From positions 1-9,186 of the forward strand of contig DXCY01000161.1 in the NCBI GenBank assembly GCA_019115725.1: DNA of 9,186 nt, given 5' to 3'. The translations under genes and the position numbers were made by a program. Source of the stretch: Candidatus Luteimonas excrementigallinarum (GTDB lineage: Bacteria > Pseudomonadota > Gammaproteobacteria > Xanthomonadales > Xanthomonadaceae). Below are positions 6,937 to 9,186 of this stretch, in pieces. Within the stretch, counting starts at the first letter, position 1, and the number at the start of each line of letters is the position of its first letter. The notes beneath the pieces were generated by a model. It was not told the DNA's origin and searched no databases. It saw nothing but the letters and a program-made list of their open reading frames with translations.

Positions 6937-7004
6937 CTGCGTTCAAAAGGGGGCGGTGATGCGGGCACGCCGATTTCTTGCCCGTCAGGAAGAAGGAGAT
7001 CCAC

Positions 7005-7364
7005 ATGACTCACCATTCCGCCGCTGACAGACCCCAGACAATGAACGAGTGCATCGACAACTGTACGCAGTGTCATGCGATTTGCCTGGAGACCATCAAC
7101 TACTGCCTGACCAAGGGAGGCGCCCATGCCGCGCCGGAGCACATCAGCCTCTTGGCTGCCTGCGCCGACATCTGCGCGACCAGTGCCGACGCAATGTTGC
7201 GTGGTACGAGCGTGCACGGCGTAATCTGTGGTGCCTGCGCCGAGATATGCCGCCGATGCGCGGATAGTTGCGAGTCCATGGGCGAGGACGAGCAGATGAA
7301 GCGCTGCGCGGAGATCTGCCGGCGCTGTGCCGATAGCTGCGAGGCCATGGCGTCCGCGGCCTGA
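7005..7364 (+). CDS. cytosolic four-helix-bundle copper-storage protein (Csp3-like, DUF326)
   Basis: A 119-residue Cys-rich protein of the four-helix-bundle copper-binding (Csp/DUF326) family, which stores many Cu(I) ions on Cys lining the bundle core. I chose the ATG at 7005 because AAGGAG lies 7-8 bases upstream. There are 16 Cys: 16, 20, 23, 27, 34 (helix 1), 53, 57 (helix 2), 75, 78, 82, 85, 89 (helix 3) and 101, 105, 108, 112 (helix 4). Most are spaced CxxxC or CxxC along one helix face. It has no signal peptide, which matches the cytosolic Csp3 type rather than exported Csp1. His near the N-terminus (H3, H4, H24) and at H41, H46, H71 may add ligands. Helices 3 and 4 carry a near-identical segment (see repeat). 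It is convergent with copB and followed by a hairpin. Likely role: buffering cytosolic Cu(I). Confidence 0.93.
   Translation: MTHHSAADRPQTMNECIDNCTQCHAICLETINYCLTKGGAHAAPEHISLLAACADICATSADAMLRGTSVHGVICGACAEICRRCADSCESMGEDEQMKRCAEICRRCADSCEAMASAA
7236..7349 (+). repeat. internal duplication in the Csp gene
   Basis: Two 15-codon segments at 7236-7280 and 7305-7349 encode CAEICRRCADSCESM and CAEICRRCADSCEAM, 69 bases (23 codons) apart. Proteins differ at one residue while DNA differs at many third positions, so the copies are old or kept by selection. They form the Cys faces of helices 3 and 4. Confidence 0.85.
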
Positions 7365-7375
7365 TTTCAACACTC

Positions 7376-7402
7376 AAGGTCCGGCCTCAAGGGCCGGACC
7401 TT
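7376..7402. terminator. strong hairpin between convergent csp and copB, probable terminator
   Basis: AAGGTCCGGCC (7376-7386), loop TCAAG, GGCCGGACCTT (7392-7402): a perfect 11-bp GC-rich stem. It lies 12 bases after the Csp stop and 78 bases past the copB stop, so it could serve both directions. No T-run follows on either strand, so it is not a canonical intrinsic terminator. It may also stabilise mRNA ends. The remaining bases to copB (7403-7479) hold nothing recognisable. Confidence 0.65.
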
Positions 7403-7479
7403 GGATCTGTGGCGAAAGCTGCGGCGGTGACTGATCCTGCCATCGGTTGCGGAGGCCATGGCGCGCACGGTGAGGTTCG

Positions 7480-8502
7480 TCAGAACCAGATCCTCAGCCC
7501 CACAACCCATTTGCTGTCGTTGCGCGGCTGACCCGCCATTGCACGCAAATCCGCGGTGCGTCCATGGCTCCATTCGCGCTCAAAACCGATGTACGGCGCG
7601 AACTGGCGACGGATCTCGTAGCGCATTCGCAGACCGCCTTCCACCGTGCTCAGGCCGGAGCCCACCAGCTGTTCCGGGTCGGACTTGCCGAATGCGGTGG
7701 CTTCCGCCTTCCAGGTCAGGATCAGGCGGTTGGTGAGCAGCATCTCGTACTCGGCTTCAACGTTCAGTGCCGTGCGGCCGCTTTCGCCGATATAACCGGT
7801 CGCTTCCACCTCGAACAGATAAGGGGCCGTCCCTTGCACTCCGAACGCGGCCCAGGTTCGCGACGGCCCGGCTCCGAAATCCTGACGAATGCCCGCGACC
7901 AGATCCCACCATGGCCGGACCGGACGCCCGTAGAGCACCTCCAGCCGCCCACTTTCAACGGTCCCGTCCAGGGCATGGCCTTCGGTGCGCAGCCAGAGAC
8001 GGTGCAAGTCGCTGCCCATCCATGCGCTGGCCTCCCAGCTGAGATCGGTGCCGGCGTTGGTGTCCGATGTTTCGAACTGGTCCAACAGCCAGAAAGAGTG
8101 CCGACTCGAACCGTGTTGGTGGTGCGGCTTCAAGGTTGGAAACGCGGCGGCGCGGTCGGCATCGGTAAGTGCTGGGATGGGATCGCGCGGTTCGTGACTC
8201 GGCCGCCTGCCCTCCTGGGGGTGGGCCATATCCGGCTGATCATGGATATTGCCAGGGTCGCCAGACTCGTGTGTCAGGGCATGAGCGCCATGATGCAGAT
8301 GATGTGCGGAGTCATGCCCCGCTTCGTCGGGCACGGCGTGCGCGGCCCCCTGATCTGCGTGACCGCGGGCCGTACTTTTGGATTCGGCAACCGGTGGAAC
8401 GTCGGAATGCTCGTGAGCGTGATCTTGCTGGGCCTTGGCCGCCATGGGGGCTGCCAGGCTGGCAACCAGCGCAAGCCACAGTGCGGATTTCACCGGCCTC
8501 AT
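7480..8502 (-). CDS. copB: CopB outer-membrane copper resistance protein
   Basis: Outer-membrane partner of CopA in periplasmic copper resistance. The start is the ATG at 8502, which overlaps the copA stop as ATGA and follows a GAGG site, giving 340 residues. A signal peptide of about 24 residues ends AKA. Next is a low-complexity His/Asp/Ala-rich region (about 25-112) with roughly 15 His and almost no Met. The CopB barrel domain starts at about 115 (ALTDADRAAAFPTLKPHHQH, then HSFWLLDQFE). Typical blocks follow (LWLRTEGHALDG, LVAGIRQDFG, GTAPYLFEVEATGYIG, LRMRYEIRRQFAPYIGFE), and the protein ends in WVVGLRIWF with the C-terminal Phe expected of outer-membrane proteins. Classical CopB has Met-rich repeats in the N-terminal region; here His replaces them. 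It lies downstream of copA and convergent with csp. Confidence 0.95.
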   Translation of the reverse strand: MRPVKSALWLALVASLAAPMAAKAQQDHAHEHSDVPPVAESKSTARGHADQGAAHAVPDEAGHDSAHHLHHGAHALTHESGDPGNIHDQPDMAHPQEGRRPSHEPRDPIPALTDADRAAAFPTLKPHHQHGSSRHSFWLLDQFETSDTNAGTDLSWEASAWMGSDLHRLWLRTEGHALDGTVESGRLEVLYGRPVRPWWDLVAGIRQDFGAGPSRTWAAFGVQGTAPYLFEVEATGYIGESGRTALNVEAEYEMLLTNRLILTWKAEATAFGKSDPEQLVGSGLSTVEGGLRMRYEIRRQFAPYIGFEREWSHGRTADLRAMAGQPRNDSKWVVGLRIWF

Positions 8503-9186
8503 TCCTCTACCCTCACTTCGCGGAACATCCCCGCTTCCATGTGATAGAACAAATGGCAGTGGTACGCCCAACGCCCCAGTGCATCGGCCCGGACGCGATA
8601 GCTTCGCTTCGTGCCAGGCGGCATGTCGACCGTGTGCTTGCGCAAATGGAAGTTGCCCTGCTCGTCCTCAAGGTCGCTCCAGAGGCCGTGCAGGTGGATG
8701 GGGTGGCTCATCATGGTGTCGTTGACCAGCACGATCCGCATGCGCTCGCCATAGGTCAGGCGCAGCGGGTCAGCATCGTTGAATCGGATGCCATCAAACG
8801 ACCAGGAGAACCGTTCCATGTGGCCGGTCAGGTGAAGTTCCACCGTACGTCCGGGTTCGCGTCCATCGGGATCATCAAACAGGCTCCTGAGTTCCGCATA
8901 CGTAGCCACATGGCGCCCATTTTCCCGCAGCCCGATGCCGGGATCGGCGAGCTTGGGCTCTGGCGTCATGGTCTGCATGTCCACCAGCGGATTGTCGGTT
9001 TCGCTGTCCGGGTGTTGCTGCATACCGCCACCGTCGCGGGCGGCGTGGCCGTGGGACGCATGCCCGCCGTGGTCGTGGTGCGACTGTGCCGTTCCGGCGT
9101 GTTCAGCTGCTGGAGAACTCCCATGACTACCGCCATGCGCGCCATGATCGCCATGGCCCATGTCCGCCATGGTCAGAAGCGGACGC
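8499..9186 (-). CDS. copA: CopA-family multicopper oxidase, C-terminal part (5' end outside window)
   Basis: Periplasmic copper-resistance oxidase (CopA/PcoA family), thought to oxidise Cu(I) and bind copper. Only the last 228 codons are in the window; the frame is open to the right edge, and the ATG at 9170 is internal (RPLLTMADMG matches the linker before the last cupredoxin domain). A His/Gly-rich linker (about 9020-9160) carries 12 His with few Met. The third cupredoxin domain contains the copper motif HPIHLHG (8685-8705). It also has the terminal HCHLFYHMEAGM (8526-8561), which supplies trinuclear-centre His plus the type-1 Cys, His and Met ligands. All are intact, so this part looks functional. 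The stop overlaps copB by ATGA. About 350-400 N-terminal residues, including the Tat signal normally present, would lie beyond 9186. Confidence 0.95.
   Translation of the reverse strand, partial: RPLLTMADMGHGDHGAHGGSHGSSPAAEHAGTAQSHHDHGGHASHGHAARDGGGMQQHPDSETDNPLVDMQTMTPEPKLADPGIGLRENGRHVATYAELRSLFDDPDGREPGRTVELHLTGHMERFSWSFDGIRFNDADPLRLTYGERMRIVLVNDTMMSHPIHLHGLWSDLEDEQGNFHLRKHTVDMPPGTKRSYRVRADALGRWAYHCHLFYHMEAGMFREVRVEE

Noticed and set aside
7341..7463. Direct repeat GAGGCCATGGCG at 7341-7352 and 7452-7463
   Set aside because: Only 12 GC-rich bases, no extension on either side beyond a short TGCG; no element boundary or duplicated gene end can be supported.
7564..8544. Plus-strand 326-residue open frame opposite copB
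   Set aside because: Fully antisense to a clear CopB sequence, with no recognisable domain or start signal.
1..9186. tRNA, rRNA, CRISPR array, insertion sequence or transposase
   Set aside because: I saw no tRNA-like cloverleaf, spaced direct repeats, DDE-type transposase frames or terminal inverted repeats. The scrap zone at 2700-3970 suggests past rearrangement but holds no mobile gene.

Overview
The window comes from a GC-rich proteobacterium. Codon use is strongly biased to G or C in the third position, and the gene set (czcCBA-type efflux, CopR/CopS, CopA/CopB, a Cys-rich Csp copper store) resembles heavy-metal islands of Xanthomonadaceae such as Stenotrophomonas, Lysobacter, Luteimonas or Pseudoxanthomonas. 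That placement is inferred from protein flavour and gene order; there is no rRNA or housekeeping gene to fix it.

Left part (1-2675, minus strand): an RND-type Co/Zn/Cd efflux operon read right to left. It holds a small His-rich exported protein (czcI-like), then the outer-membrane factor czcC, then the lipoprotein adaptor czcB. czcB is cut by the window edge only shortly before its expected end; the pump gene czcA would be expected just beyond. czcC and czcB overlap by an ATGA.

Middle-left (about 2700-3970, minus strand): a scrap zone between the two metal loci. It holds a SEC-C zinc motif with no usable start in its frame (probable frameshift relic), an orphan C-terminal DUF3471 domain, and a small HNH nuclease that stops two residues after its last catalytic histidine and overlaps the DUF3471 frame. 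This looks like a recombination scar.

Middle (4071-6171, minus strand): the copper two-component system copR-copS, with overlapping ends. Upstream of copR lies a divergent intergenic region with a perfect palindrome (CATTAC-N6-GTAATG), a good candidate for the CopR operator.

Middle-right (6358-7364, plus strand): a two-gene unit reading away from copR. The first gene is an unrecognised two-helix membrane protein with three Cys-Cys pairs and a His tail. The second is a cytosolic 16-cysteine four-helix-bundle copper-storage protein (Csp3-like). A strong hairpin follows.

Right part (7480-9186, minus strand, convergent): copB and the C-terminal third of copA, again joined by an ATGA overlap. 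CopA is the periplasmic multicopper oxidase and CopB the outer-membrane partner.

Together the genes suggest layered metal defence: sensing by CopS/CopR, oxidation and sequestration in periplasm and outer membrane by CopA/CopB, cytosolic Cu(I) buffering by the Csp protein, and export of divalent Zn/Cd/Co by CzcCBA. The most novel-looking element is the Cys-Cys protein at 6358-6936, cotranscribed with the Csp gene and sharing a control region with copRS.
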